DNA of 64,000 nucleotides from Eonycteris spelaea (Eukaryota; Chordata; Mammalia; Chiroptera; Pteropodidae): assembly GCA_003508835.1 (NCBI GenBank), contig PUFA01000012.1:20378001-20442000 (forward strand), written 5' to 3'. Below are positions 48,030 to 61,305 of the stretch, one piece after another. The stretch's first letter is position 1, and every line of letters starts with the position of its first letter. Below the pieces are notes generated by a model. It ran no database searches. It saw nothing but the letters and a program-made list of their open reading frames with translations, and had not been told where the DNA came from. The position numbers and the translations under genes were made by a program.

Positions 48030-48170
48030 ATCAGGACATGGGTTAAGATTTGTCTTTTTCCAACTTGAGGGTTTTAAGAAGATTGAGTATGATGATATAT
48101 AAAAATTACTCATTTGAGTGCCTGGCACACACTAGGTGCTCAATAAGTAGAAATTTAGAATTAGTGACAG
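48030..48170 (+). repeat. MIR SINE 3' part
   Basis: It contains ttgagtgcctggcacacact, then aggtgctcaataagtagaaa, the sense MIR end. Confidence 0.7.
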
Positions 48171-48389
48171 TATTAGTTTCAGTATTAAGGAGGAGGGTCA
48201 AGAGGGAAGGAAGATTTTAATGCCCAAACAGACATAGCCTAGAGGGCTGCATTTCAGAATTCAATTGTGACATCTAATTCATGCCTAAAGCCTAAATTAT
48301 ACCTTGGAGTAGGGGCATCCTGCCTTGAAATGGGAAATTAGGCAATTTCACAAGGATGCACAGCTGTGTTTCCTGAGCCGTTTTGTTCT

Positions 48390-48760
48390 AGCCAAACTGG
48401 AACAGGCAGTGAACCAGCGGTAACCGAGGAGAGCAGTGCCAGGTAGCCGGCAGCCAGTCCGCCGGGGAACGGCGAGAATACCAAGCAGCCTTGCAGGGCG
48501 TCCAGGGAGGAGCTGCAGGGGCTCAGGGGCAGGCAGGCAGGCGTGCCAGAGAGAGCAGACAGCCTTCTTTGACGTCAGCCCCTGAAGCTCTCCCTGTGCC
48601 CTGCCCACCCCCTTCCTCTCAGACACTGCTACTGTCCCTTCTAGCCACCTCCTCTCTGGCAGGTTCTTTGGTGAGGAGGAGGGGATGCTAAGAGATGACA
48701 CTTCAGACTGTCAGCAAGCTCCGGAGAATGTCAGGTGAACAGCCCTGATGCTGTTTTTAG
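48390..48760 (+). promoter_or_regulatory. Candidate alternative promoter and 5' exon of TMEM108
   Basis: This GC-rich, CpG-containing ~370-bp island stands out from its AT-richer surroundings. It contains a perfect palindromic CRE (TGACGTCA, 48570-48577). About 185 bp downstream it ends in a perfect donor (TTTTTAG|GTAAGTGAC, GT at 48761). TMEM108 is known to have noncoding 5' exons, so an alternative first exon splicing forward is plausible. No TATA box is seen, and the ORFs in it show no domain. A CpG-rich regulatory element or chance donor is possible. Confidence 0.4.
48570..48577. promoter_or_regulatory. Palindromic CRE (TGACGTCA)
   Basis: An exact 8-bp consensus for CREB/ATF. CREs commonly sit near active promoters. 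Its role here is inferred from context. Confidence 0.5.
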
Positions 48761-49466
48761 GTAAGTGACTCTCAGGCGTGATCAGGAAAGGACCTGGTGT
48801 CTTTTTCTTTTCCTCCTGGCTTTTGAGAATTTGAAGCTAAGGGTAGACGGATGCTGGCATGCTCAGGTCAGGTGCCTCCGCCTCTTTGGGAAGGTCCCAG
48901 GACTCTTCAGGGAGTTCCCCAGGAGTCCCAAAGGTCCTATTATGCTTGCTGAGGAGCCCACTGGACCAGACCCCAACGTGGGTCTGCAGGCTGTGCAGGG
49001 GTCACTTTATTGGGTTAATAGGAGACACTACAAACTTCTCTAGGGCATGCCGAGGCCCTCCATAGTGCTGCCCTGACAGCTGCCTCCCCACAGTAAGTCC
49101 TGCTGTTTGTCCTACTTCCTGACGGCTCTCGTCGAAATCTTTCAAGGGCGTACATACACCTTGGACCAGGAAGCCAATGCTGGGACTCGTCGGTGAAAAT
49201 CCCAGATCCTGGGAAACACGCGTGCACAGCCCTTGAGAACTCTGGAAGGAAACGAAGGCCAACGTGCTGCTGTGGTTAGGAGTGGAACCTAGAGGGAGAG
49301 GTGCAGTCGTTGGGGAGGGTCTGGGGAGGGCAGTGCAGGAAGCGGGTTCCATCCCTGCCTGCTCCTGCCTCACTTGTCATATGAAATGTATGTTCATTTG
49401 AACTGGTTAATCACTGACAAGCAAAGTAAAAATGAGGCATGTATACACATGGGTATGTGCAAGCAT
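48761..49466. other. No recognised gene
   Basis: Overlapping ORFs of 70-120 codons lie on both strands (for example 49002-49373, minus) without recognisable domains. Confidence 0.35.
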
Positions 49467-49475
49467 GTGCGCGCG

Positions 49476-49520
<45 letters not shown>
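49467..49520 (+). repeat. (GC)n then (AC)n microsatellite
   Basis: gtgcgcgcgcacgc followed by about 20 AC units. The alternating purine/pyrimidine pattern can adopt Z-DNA. Confidence 0.97.
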
Positions 49521-49522
<2 letters not shown>

Positions 49523-49784
49523 ATACTGCCACATCACAGGACTCACATTACTTACTGCTTTCTTTCATTGATATTGTTTTCAAAGAAATAAACATCTATC
49601 ATTTTGTGGTAAGCATTCAGCGGCATGTATGGAATTTTAAGTATTCTTTCATTCTCATGCTTTTCAGACAACATCCTGCTCCTAGCAGAAGTCAGACAGC
49701 AAACTAAATTCTGAGGCTCTAGATCTCAAGAAGCTCACAGTCCCAGGGGAGTGACCTAAATGTGGTAGAAGTTAAAAACACAGC

Positions 49785-49995
49785 TACCACCTTTTGAATG
49801 CCTGGCACCGTATGGGGCCTCGGGGCCTCTTAGTCTCATATTGCCATCCCTGAACGAATCCTAAAGTCAGGCATCATCACCCTTGTTATACAACTGAGGA
49901 AAACAAAAGTTTTAACTAAGTTGCCCGAAGTCCCACAACCGGAAGTGAGAGCCTGGATTGAACCTAAATCCCACTGAGCCCCAGGTCCGTGCCAT
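49785..49995 (-). repeat. MIR SINE, antisense
   Basis: cttttgaatgcctggcaccg, then ttatacaactgaggaaaaca, agttgcccgaagtcccacaa and gcctggattgaacctaaatc. Confidence 0.8.
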
Positions 49996-50706
49996 CCAAC
50001 CATGCCCTTGACTGAAGGGCTCTATGGGAAGTTGGGCCACAGTAGAGACAGGAGCAGAGTGCTCTGGGAGCACTGCTCAGGGAGACCATTTTCTGTCCAG
50101 AAGAGGTCAGGGACTTTGACCTTGTCTGGACAAAGTGACAGTTCAAGTTGGGTTTTTAGAGATGGATGTGTCATCACCTAGCAGGAAAAGGGGTATGGGC
50201 AAAAATTTGGAATGAGGATGTATGTATCCATGCCCAACACGTTGTATAGCTTCCATGTGTAAATTAAATGATGGGCAGTCTAGCCCTGTGGTACTGATAA
50301 GCTCTGATTTTCATGCAGCCTGCGTCCTTGGTCAAGAAAGCTGTAACTGTTTATGTCACATGGGTGGCATCACCCTGACCCCTCAGTTGGAATTTGAACA
50401 GGTTAAAAACCCATATGTTCAGGCTCTTAGTCTCCCTGACCGCTTCACCTCCAAACTCCACACTTGGCGAATATTAAAAAGGTGAGAATCAGAGGGAATA
50501 TAGATGGATGCGGCAATACTCATGGAATTTTTTCCCCTGTCTCTTGCCCTAAGTGGTATCCAGAACGCATCTGTGAGTGCATGATCTCACACAGAGTGCC
50601 GGGAAAGTTGCCTGCAAACCTCCTCCCTTCAGCTAAGGCCCCTTCCAGGACCTACCCCTGTGGGATGGCCCTCACGCTGTCCCTGCCATCTCACCTCTGT
50701 GGAACC
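49996..50706. other. No recognised feature
   Basis: Unique-looking sequence. ORFs of 87-91 codons show no domain. Confidence 0.35.
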
Positions 50707-51455
50707 TTTTTTTTTTTTTTTTTTTTAACTTTGGAATAGTTTTAAGCCTACAGGAAAGTTGCAGAGGTAAAGCAGAGTTCTTTCGAATCCCACACCCAGT
50801 TCCTATTATCATGACTTTGGTACCTTTGCATGATTAATGAACCTATACTGACACATTATTCTGAGTACTTGGTTCAGATCATCTTCATCTTTCCCTAATG
50901 ACCTTTTTCTGTTCCAGGATCCCATCCAGGATACCACATTGCCTTTAGTCGCCATGTCTCCTTAGGCACCTTTGGGCTGTGACAGTTTCTCAGACTTTCT
51001 TGTTTTCGATGACCTTGACAACTGTGAGGAGTATTGGTCAGGAGTTTTTAGAATGTCCCTTAATTGGGGTTTTTTGAGTGTTTTCCTTATGATTAGACTG
51101 GAGTTAGAGGTTTGAGGAAGGAAAGCAACAGGTGTAAAGTCCTGTTTTTTTGTCAAGGGCACATAGCATCACCATGTCTTTGTCACTGTTGATGTAACCT
51201 TGACCACCTGGCTGAGGCAGTGTTTATCCGGTTTTGTGTTGTAAAGCGTGGAACATTTTTTATGAGCCGTTTCCTTTTCCTTTGTGAGGGTACAGGGCAG
51301 TCTGCAATGATACATTTGTGTTTTTTCCCGTAATGTCAGTGAGATGTTGCCTGAATATTAAGGATCCTGTTATTTTGTTAGAAGTTGAATTGACCTTTTC
51401 ATCCATCTAATTCTGACCCTCATTTTTATTTGTTTGCGGAAAGTCTTCAAGGGGA
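50707..51455 (-). mobile_element. Old L1 (L1M-type) 3' UTR, antisense
   Basis: It starts with a T20 run (50707-50726), then ggaatagttttaagcctaca, ctatactgacacattattct, cgatgaccttgacaactgtg and ttatgattagactggagtta. This is the antisense of an L1M 3' UTR. Confidence 0.75.
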
Positions 51456-51889
51456 CGTCTTTGGAGTGTGCATTCGTGCCCCTGTCACAACAGATTTTCT
51501 TCCCTTCTAGAATGGCAGCTCCTTGAAGGATATGGCCATATCTCAACATGTGGGCACCATGGACTAGCCTCCAGCCTTATTCCGTGTGTCCCCACAGACC
51601 GCAAAGTGCATATGTGCCAGGAAGCTTCATGGCACTTCTAGTATGCATTTGTTCCTTTCTTCCTTTGTGTAGACCAGAGAAGTCGTGATCTGTAGAAAGA
51701 GCCCAGAATTGAGATGTTTCCCTTTCCTTGAGTCTGGGCAAGAGAGGAGGACAGTAAGGGAATCAAAATTAAAATCAGCCTGTGGAGCCCAAGCACTGAA
51801 AAAAACAAAACAAAAAAACAAAACAAAACAAAAAACCCTGATGTTGAAAGCCAGAGTGGTCACTGAAAGAGCTGAAATTTCACTTCTAC
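51456..51889. other. No recognised gene; A/C low-complexity tract
   Basis: The tract at 51799-51836 is A4-7C repeats. L2-like scrap near 51500-51560. Confidence 0.4.
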
Positions 51890-52435
51890 GTAGATGGGGT
51901 TCCAGTTACTGCTGCCACCTAACAAACCACCCCAAAACAGTGGCTTCAAGCAGTAAGTTACTTTGTTCGTGAATGTTGGAGTTGCTCAGCCAGGCAGCTC
52001 TCCCTGGGGGTCTCTTATATGGTCGCTGGCTGGGGTCGTCTCCCAGGCTTCCTCACTCTTACGTCTGATGCCTGGCAGGGCTGGAAAACTGGGGCCCCTC
52101 AGGCTTCCCCCTCACTCTCCACATGGTCTCTCCACACGCCCTCCATGTGGTGGCCTCGAGGGAGCAGGACTTCTCACCCGGGGCTGAAGGCCCCCAAGAG
52201 AAACCTGCAGAAGCTGCAAGACCTTGTCTGCCCTGACCTTGGAAATCACGTGGTGTCACTTCTGCTTCACTCTGTTCATTGAGGTCACAGAGGCCCACCT
52301 GGGTTCAATGGGCAGGGAAGGAGATGCCACCTCTCGGTGGGAGGAGTGTCAGAGAACTTGTAGATATGATTTTCAATGACCACACTGGGCATCCAGGATG
52401 GCCAAGCTGCCATCTTGTTTAGTGACAAAATGGGG
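51890..52435 (-). mobile_element. MaLR/ERVL-type LTR, antisense
   Basis: ctaacaaaccaccccaaaac, then gtggcttcaagcagtaagtt, ctctcccacatggtctctcc-like, gtggtgtcacttctgcttca and ggtgggaggagtgtcagaga agree with the LTR type at 42460-42880, with a more complete 3' part here. Confidence 0.65.
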
Positions 52436-53004
52436 TAGAAGACTTCTTAGACTCCAGTGACTCTGTCATAGGGCTTAGAGGCAATGGCGATGTCTGGCAG
52501 TAGAAACCTAGTTTAATGAGGAGCTCTACTTAAAAGAAGATATTTTTAATTACAAGGAAAATGAGTTAGAACTCTGTTTATGTGTGTAAGAGAAAAATGT
52601 ATCTATGTAACATGTCATATGTGTGTATAAGCAATTTTAAGAGAAAAATTTTACCATTAATTAAGCAGCGATTAAGCATGATATCCAGGATTAGAGAAAA
52701 AGAGGAAATTACAGCAGGGATTTCCAGCTCTTAAATTGCACTACTACAAATGCTGTCCCGTCTCCTCCCCCCAACCTCACCCTCCATCCTCCATCCCCCT
52801 CCCAGGCCCTGGTCACTTGGCAAAGTAGAAAGTAAAGTTAGTTGATTGGACTGGATTGTTAAAAGAATGCCAAATGTGTCACATAGAGCCCTGAAATGGA
52901 GATAGAAGAAAATAGGTAAAAGGGAAGAAAAGTCAAAAGACCAGTAATAGGAAATCAGTTCCCAATACATTGTACACCATTGCCTTCATTGTGCAGAGCA
53001 GCCT
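52436..53004. other. No recognised feature
   Basis: AT-rich unique sequence with a C-rich patch at 52757-52806. Confidence 0.35.
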
Positions 53005-53240
53005 GCAGGGTAGGCAGTGAGGAGAAGTGGTTTAAATGATACACTCGGGTGCCAAGCTGCCAGGTTCAAATCACCGCTCACCATTCCCCAGCTGTGTGAG
53101 AGTAGGCCGGTGTCTTGTACCTCTCTGTGCTGTTCCTCAGTTGCAACAGAGGAGAGAGCTAATAGTTGTGAGGATTTGGTGTAGTGCAGAGAGGCTTAAC
53201 CCTTCGAGCTGCACAGCATAGAGAAAGCATGCAATACACA
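53005..53240 (+). repeat. MIR SINE, near full length
   Basis: aagctgccaggttcaaatca, then cccagctgtgtgagagtagg, cctctctgtgctgttcctca and tagttgtgaggatttggtgt, in sense MIR order. Confidence 0.85.
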
Positions 53241-53869
53241 TTAGCCATTTCTTTTCCTCACCTCCTTGCCTTTGCCAGATGTAACTATCATGTCCAATGT
53301 GGACTGCAGGAACCAACCACATAAACAGAGGGCGAGGGCCTTTTTCCCCGCGTCCTGGGATCACATACACATTGGAAGTTTAGGTAGGAGGAGGCCTTCA
53401 TGGATATCTGGGCTCCCATCAATCTGAGGGTTTCTGTCCCACATTCACACTTCTCCTTATTCCAACGTGCTTTAAAAATCGGTTCCATATTTAAAGCATG
53501 TCAAGCTACATTTTAGTTTTAGTCTCGCTTACATATGTGGAATTAGAACCTCCCGAAGCCATTATGTAAATCAATGCAAATGACATGCAAAGAGGCGGTA
53601 GCCCCAGATTGAGGGGAGCTCGGTGAGCAGGCCAGCACAAAGGGCCTTGAATGAAAATTTGCATCTGGTAGGGGTTGAAGGCCTTGCACAGCTATTGTGA
53701 CAGTGTGCCACTCTTTGCATTCTGTTGTTAACCTTTTGCGCCCAGAAGGAGAGGTAAACTCTTGTCTGATTTCCATACTGTAGGTGACAGTGGAGGTGGA
53801 AGGTGTTTGGGCAATGCAACATTGTAGCAATTTTTATGATGCAAATGAAAAGTTACTTTGAAATAATTT
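53241..53869. other. No recognised feature
   Basis: Overlapping minus-strand frames of 77-95 codons lack recognisable domains. Confidence 0.35.
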
Positions 53870-54000
53870 CTGTGATCCAGGCTGTGTCCCCAACCAGCTG
53901 TGTATTCTTGGACTATTCACTTCACTCCTTCCATTTCGCCCGCTATGAAATGAGGGGATCAAATTAAGTTACCTCTGGGGCCCCTCTCATCCAGACAGCT
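53870..54000 (+). repeat. MIR SINE
   Basis: aaccagctgtgtattcttgg, then acttcactccttccatttcg and atgaaatgaggggatcaaat, in sense MIR order. Confidence 0.75.
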
Positions 54001-54079
54001 AAATGTTTTCCTCCAGGTAAAAACCCTTTGTAGCTAGGACAGCAATGTCTATTCACTGTACCAATGGTCTACTCTAAAG

Positions 54080-54305
54080 CAGGAGTCCCCAACCTCCTGG
54101 CTGTGGACCGGTACCAGTCAGTGGCCTGTTGGGAACCAGGCCACACAGCAGACTGTGAGCAGCAGGCCAAAGAGCAAAGCTTCATCTGTATCTGCAGCCA
54201 CTCCCCAGCGCTGGCATCACCACCTCAGCTCACATCTCAGGTCATCAGGTATTAGCTTCTCATAAGAGCACTGGTCCCTGGTGCCAAAAAGACTGGGCAC
54301 CGCTG
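54080..54305. mobile_element. hAT-type MITE with 8-bp target duplication
   Basis: Ends CAGGAGTCCCCAACC and ...GGGCACCGCTG are degenerate inverted repeats. The interior (gtggaccggtaccagtcagt, then ggtccctggtgccaaaaaga) is a well-known mammalian hAT MITE. Flanking CTCTAAAG (54072-54079) and CTCTGAAG (54306-54313) form an 8-bp target-site duplication with one mismatch, typical of hAT insertion. Confidence 0.88.
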
Positions 54306-54313
54306 CTCTGAAG

Positions 54314-55029
54314 CCTAAAGAAGAAATGGCTAAGGAGTGCTTTAACAGCCCTCCTAGAGAGAAAAATAGTTTTAGGCGATGTAAAGGCAAACACATTTAC
54401 TTGCACTATCAAGTCTTGCAGCAGGAAGGGTTCCAGTCATAGGCCCTGGGATGCTCCTGCTGGGAGAGGCAGGGGAATTTCTTTCCTTGAGTACTGTGAA
54501 TACAGGGAAGTTTAACCCCTCTGCCTGAGTGCTGCAGAAGTGCTGGAGGCGAGGGTGGCTCCTCTCCCTCCCCCTACCTGTCCTCACTATGGGCAGCGGG
54601 GTCTCTCTGAAAGCTTCGCACTGCCCCGGATGCTGCTGCCCAGAGACTGCTGTGTCCTTGGTCTCTGGCTTCCAGTTGTAGCCAACACATCTGGTATTCC
54701 ACCCCAGGAATGCTCTGGACCCTGAATTTTAATTCCAGCTGTTGTGGCAGCCACCAGCTGGATGCAGGTGGAACCAGACAGCGCCTCTCTGACTCAGCCA
54801 CGTGAGGAGGTGCCACGGAATGTGTACCCACAAAGCAGCCCTTGGCCCGCGGGGTGGAGCTGCTGGGCTTGTAAGCGCTCCTCGGGACAGTTAGCCCTGG
54901 TATTGATTTGCCCTGTTTGGCTCATCTCAGACATTTATGGCTGTCTCCTCAGATCACTTTCCAAAATAAACTATAGGCACAGAGCTCCAGTCTCTACTTC
55001 TTTTTCTGGGGGTCTCCAACACGAGACAC
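54314..55029. other. No recognised feature
   Basis: GC-richer unique sequence with ORFs on both strands and no recognised domain. Confidence 0.35.
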
Positions 55030-55445
55030 TTACTCAGGCTGCCATAACAGAGTACCACAAAGTGGGAGGCTTTAACAACAGAAATTTGCACTCTCACGGT
55101 TTTGGAAGCTAGAAGCCCTAGAAGCCCGAGATCAAGGGTGCTGACAGTATTGGCATCTGATAAGACCTCTCCCCCAGACTCGTCCGTGACCTCTCTCCGC
55201 TGACCTCTCACGGCCTGCTCTTGGCGCTAGCATTCCTGACACTTCTCTGTGTGTTCTAACCACCTCTTCTTATGAGGACACCAGTCGTATTGGATTAGGA
55301 CCCATCCTCATGGCTTCATTTTACTTGAATCGCCTCTTTAAAGGCCTTATCTCAGATACAGTCACATTCTGAGGTACTGTGGGGCGGGGAGGATTAGGGC
55401 TTCAGCATATGAAGTTGGGGGTGATGCAGTTTGGGTAACCAAGGC
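55030..55445 (-). mobile_element. MLT1/MST-type (MaLR) LTR, antisense
   Basis: ctgccataacagagtaccac, then gaggacaccagtcgtattgg, gcctcatcttaaag-like cctctttaaaggccttatct and cacattctgaggtactgtgg, ending in gcttcagcatatgaagttgg, match the antisense of a MaLR LTR end to end. Confidence 0.88.
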
Positions 55446-55669
55446 ACTCAGGAGCCAAGCAGAGGCTTATACAGAAATATCTCTCAAAACATCAGATGTC
55501 TTGATGCCAGTTCTAAGAATAAATCGTCCTTGTGGTACTGAACTGCAAAGGAGGGGCCGAAGAACTCTGAACTGGTCAGACATAGCAGCGGGCTGTGACT
55601 TCCGCGGATGCAGGTTCCGCCTCGTCCTCCTTCTGTAGCACTGGTGAGGATGGACCAGGAAAAGCATGC
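55446..55669. other. No recognised feature
   Basis: Unique-looking sequence. Confidence 0.3.
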
Positions 55670-55840
55670 ATTTTGGATACAGCCCTGGTTTCATATACTT
55701 CTGCTACCGTAGGACTTCGAACATGTTGCTTAATCTCCCTGAGCCTCAATTTCCTCCTCGGTGAGTGCTGATGAGGATTAAATTGAGGGTGAATGACTGG
55801 GCTGGAATGGGTGCTCAGTAAGCAGTTTTAAGGATCGGCC
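55670..55840 (+). repeat. MIR SINE
   Basis: tacttctgctaccgtaggac, then gcttaatctccctgagcctc and gaggattaaattgagggtga, in sense MIR order. Confidence 0.8.
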
Positions 55841-57478
55841 TGCATAAGCGGAGCACACTGTGAATGTATAAGCTCGATCACGAATGAAAGTTTAGAAAAA
55901 ATTGCTACTTAGGGCCGATCGTCGATCCTAGAGATCATGGGTGCTGACGCCTCTGATGTATCTCCAGTCCCTCAGCCCACTGATTTAGAAGTGCAGGGTG
56001 AGGGGGATGGGACAATGGTCCAGGCCAAGAACGCACTCCACACCTAGGTTGGAGGTGGCCCCAGGGGTCACCCTAGGACTTGTTTCAAAGGCATGCCAGG
56101 AGATGATTTCCTCCTCTCTGCTTCCCGGAAACTCACCAGCATCTCTGCCTTCCCCTGTCGGCAGCTTAGCTGACCATCCCAAATTGCCAGGAATCACCGC
56201 CAGGGGCCCCCTTTGGCCATCTGTCCTGCTGGAATGTATTGGGGGAGGGAGGTTCTGAGAGCGTGACCAGAAGAAGACAGCTCTCTGCTCTACCACAGCC
56301 TGGTCAGCTAGCAGGGCTGAAGGAAGAGCACAGGAGGGAGTGACCTGCGTGTGAACCACAGGTCAGCATCACGCCTCAGAGGTCTGTCAGGCTGCTGCTC
56401 CAGGCCGTGTGTTGTCCATGGGTGGCCAGTCTTTCAGTCTATAATCTGAATAGGTCCTATGTCCTCACATTTATGTCAGGTATTATTTTTAATGATAGGC
56501 ATATGCTGTTGTGATGAATCCTCATATATTTAGAAGTGTTTTGAAACTTATAAGTTTTCGTTCTTGTACATTTTCTCAATGAACTAAAAGCATACACACC
56601 GACCGTTATGCAAAATCCATGACTTTCTTTTAACGCTCAAAAGGGTTCCGCCGACTCAAAAAGTCCAGGCTTCAGCAGTGCTTTCCCACAGAGAGTGTAG
56701 CTACGCGAGCAGCTAACACTGAGGACAGCCATAAGACAACGCCTTCTCCTCCAGCCTCTGTGCTAAGAGCTTACAGGCGCCTGATCTGGTCACCCTCCTC
56801 TAGACCGCTGTTCCCTTCTGCCTGCACTGAGATGCCCCTGCCTCTCTTCGGGATTGTTTGTGGATTTATGCCAGCTCATCCAGGCCCCGTTCCTCTTTTG
56901 TATCCTCCGAGGTTGAGGAGAGGGTAGGCCCTCCGCAATTATTGAGTGGGCCTGAGTGAAGAGAGGTCTGTTCTTTGGTACTTTTGTCCAGTTTGTAAAG
57001 GGGAGATTGAGAAGAAGAGTGGCGGTCGGTCAGCTCTGGCCACCTAAGCCTTCCTCATTCTACTCCGGGTGGCTCACACTAAGTCACGGCTTCCCTGCGG
57101 TCGAGCTGGTCGTGACCACTCCCTGGCCGCAGAGGGCCACCCGGCACTCAGAGGCCACGAGCTATCATCCTGCTCCCAGCCCTGGCCTATTCTGAGAAGC
57201 TGACTTGGGCAGCAGACTGCTAGCATTTCAGAGGCATGTGGGAAAGGATCGGCCTGGCCAATTGAGCCGGCTCTGGTTCCCCTGGAGCTGGGATCTCTTC
57301 CCACAGTGCTGGGTGGCACCCACCTAACAGACCTGCCCAGTTCCACATGATTCCATGTCTGGTGAGTGTCGGGCAGCAGTGTGGACCCCAGGAGGGCTCC
57401 CCACATTTCCCTTGAGTTCCAGCACTTCACAGGTTCGTGGATTAGAAGGCCCAGGCACCAAGCTGCTCCCCGGGTATT
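55841..57478. other. Intron sequence before the TMEM108 exon, no repeat recognised
   Basis: No transposon or gene was recognised. CpGs become more common from about 56.6 kb. ORFs of 60-124 codons (for example 55985-56359, minus) have no recognised domain. Confidence 0.4.
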
Positions 57479-57507
57479 TTACCTCTTCTCTCTGTCTCCC
57501 TCTCAAG
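57479..57507 (+). other. TMEM108: 3' splice acceptor of the TMEM108 exon
   Basis: A pyrimidine-rich tract (ttttacctcttctctctgtc and onward) ends in CTCAAG, and the following GC completes a codon begun in the preceding exon (phase 1). It places the exon start exactly where the family's hydrophobic N-terminal segment begins. Confidence 0.88.
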
Positions 57508-59051
<1,544 letters not shown>

Positions 59052-59194
59052 TAGAATTCCAGGAAAGAAGGTGGTAAGGCAAAAACCTCATGGATTATTT
59101 TTGCCCCTGATCCATGGCTCTGCCAGGCTACAGCTCAGGCATCCACTGGTTATAAAGGCCCAGCTCCCAGGAGCCCGGAGAACCTTAAGGGCAG

Positions 59195-59310
59195 TCCAAT
59201 TTAACCCTTCATTTGCAGAAAAACGCCAAGCTGGAGAGGTGGCGTGGCTCACCTAAGACCCCAGAGTTGGAGACAGACCTGGAATGAGAGCTCAAAGCAC
59301 CTGCCTTACA
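59195..59310 (-). repeat. MIR-like fragment, antisense
   Basis: aatttaacccttcatttgca, then gagaggtggcgtggctcacc and gttggagacagacctggaat, weakly follow antisense MIR. Confidence 0.4.
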
Positions 59311-61209
59311 GCTCAGAGCTCCTGTCATGACACCATCCTGCCCCATTTGCCTTCAGGGTTGACCTGCTAATGCCTGTAGTGACGTGGCACCGAGACACCA
59401 TAGGTGAAAGTTGTCAGTTCCAAATTTACAGCCTCCAGGGAGCAGAGCCCTAACCTACCTCTCCTGCCTCATGTCCACCTTTCCCCCTGCCTTTCCTCTC
59501 CCCTCTCATCTCTTTTCCTCCCCTCTCTCTCCTCCAAGGAAGAAGAGATGAAGCTTTGATCTTGCAGGAAGTTCTGTTAGCCTTGGCCAAAACATAATTC
59601 AATTCTTGTAGCTAAACTAAGCTTGAGAGTTACCTGAGAATTTAGCTATTCTCACCCTCCTCCTCCTCTTTAATTTGTTCATGGGTGGTTTGAGCTGGAT
59701 GCAGGATGGACCTCATCATGGTCTTTTGCTTCCACTGGTATTGGTGGAAAAGGGCTCTCCCCAGGCCACCAGCACCTCCTTGCTGCTTACTGCCTGTCAT
59801 TCTTTAATGAGGCATCCGGAGGCTTTCTCCCTGATAGCTCCATAAAAAAACGTGATGCAATAGCTCAGGACCTTAGGGCTTCCTTTCTGTCTTCCCCGCG
59901 CACTTGATCCTAGATTCTTAGAGTTTCTCTGATAACCTCTCAGGAATCCTCACTGATCTCAGCCTCACCCCATCCGCACGGAGTTATCATCCGGCCTCCC
60001 TCTGAATCCTTCAGGGGTGAGAACTCCCCTGTCCCCGTGATCCTCACTCATTGGACAGCCCATTCTCCTTTGACCCTGGTTGTTACCCAGTTCTTTTGGG
60101 GGCCTGACATTTGCCTCCTTGTAATTTTCACTCTATGGTCCTAAGCCACATCCTCTGAAAATACACAAAAGCAGTCGATCCACTCCTGAAATGTTTGGAA
60201 AGGCTCTTGAGGCCAGTCTGCTCAGTGTCCAAGCTGCACGTTCCTGCTTCAGGTCTCTGCAGGGCAGGGCCCTCAGTGCCCTGGCCCTGCCTCCCTCTCC
60301 CCACCCCATCCCCGTCTGCCCCTCCAGATGGCCTCCAGCTTATCCCTCCCCCAGAAGGGAGAGCACAGCATTCCACATGCCCAGCCGTGCGGAGGAAAAC
60401 GGATGATGGTTCCTTTGTTTGGACGCTTTGGTCCCGTTCGGGCAATCTGCACTGGCATCAGCAATGTCGGTTGTACTGTCATGTCACACCGTGAGCTCAC
60501 CCTGGTCTCTGGAGGAACAAAGTCCCAGGAACTTTCCACAGAGGAGGCTGTTAAGCCAGGTCTCTCAGCCCGTGCTCATGCACTGGGTGGTTTGGACATT
60601 AGTGCAGAAAGTGTATGCCTTTAAAATGATTTCCGCCTGGCATTGTACTCCAACAAGATCTTTTTCATCGAGATTCTGGGTTCTTTTCAGGAGCCACCTT
60701 CCCCAGCTTTTTGTCTCTCTTAGTTGATAAGCAAAGCCAACTTCCACGTCAGGGTGGCAGGGATGGGGAGAGCCTACTTCGGCTCAAGATCTAATTCAAG
60801 AAAAGTGAAAATGTTTGTAGGTTGCACATTTCATTGTTTCATTAAGCAGCTTTCTCTTGTTGAAATACACATGTATTCTTAAACTGTGATTGCTCCCTTC
60901 TAAAACAAAAGAATGATGAGAAAGCATTATACAATGAATTATTAATAATGATCATATTAGAAAAGTAACCACATTAGAAACAGCTTCCTAATTTTCCATT
61001 CTTTACATGTCTCTAGGCTCTAGATTACAGAGTTCCCATTATTTTTAATAATTCCATCCTTAAAACAGACTAGCCAGAGGAATAAAATAATGACAGAAAC
61101 AAGTAAACACATTGAGCAAGGAACACACCTTACAGGTGGGGAGTGAGTCACCAGGTGAAGTGACATGCCCGGGCCCCCAGTCACACATGAGTCAGCCCAG
61201 ATCTGGTTG
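59311..61209. other. No recognised gene or repeat
   Basis: Overlapping 60-105 codon frames at 60.1-60.75 kb on both strands, no domain. A pyrimidine-rich CTCTCC tract (59479-59536). Confidence 0.35.
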
Positions 61210-61305
61210 TAGAATATGTCTGAGTCAACACAGTATTTCCCGAGTGCCCACTGTGTGCCAGGCACTGTGCCAAGCACTGGGGAGTCAGAGGTGTGGGGTG
61301 TGGCT
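61210..61305 (+). repeat. L2-like fragment
   Basis: It contains ccgagtgcccactgtgtgcc, then aggcactgtgccaagcactg, a sense L2/MIR-type signature. Confidence 0.5.

Larger units (their letters stand above)
1..57507 (+). other. TMEM108: Inferred TMEM108 intronic sequence upstream of the large coding exon
   Basis: No other coding exon was recognised in this stretch on either strand. Open frames are short and mostly fall in repeats. TMEM108 is known to be a very long gene with large introns and one large coding exon, so this stretch is most simply its upstream intron(s). The short upstream coding exon carrying the initiator methionine was looked for and not seen. The intron assignment is inference from the exon at 57508. 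Confidence 0.65.

Noticed and set aside
49374..49707. Frames with His-Thr repeats
   Set aside because: They are translations of the (CA)n microsatellite.
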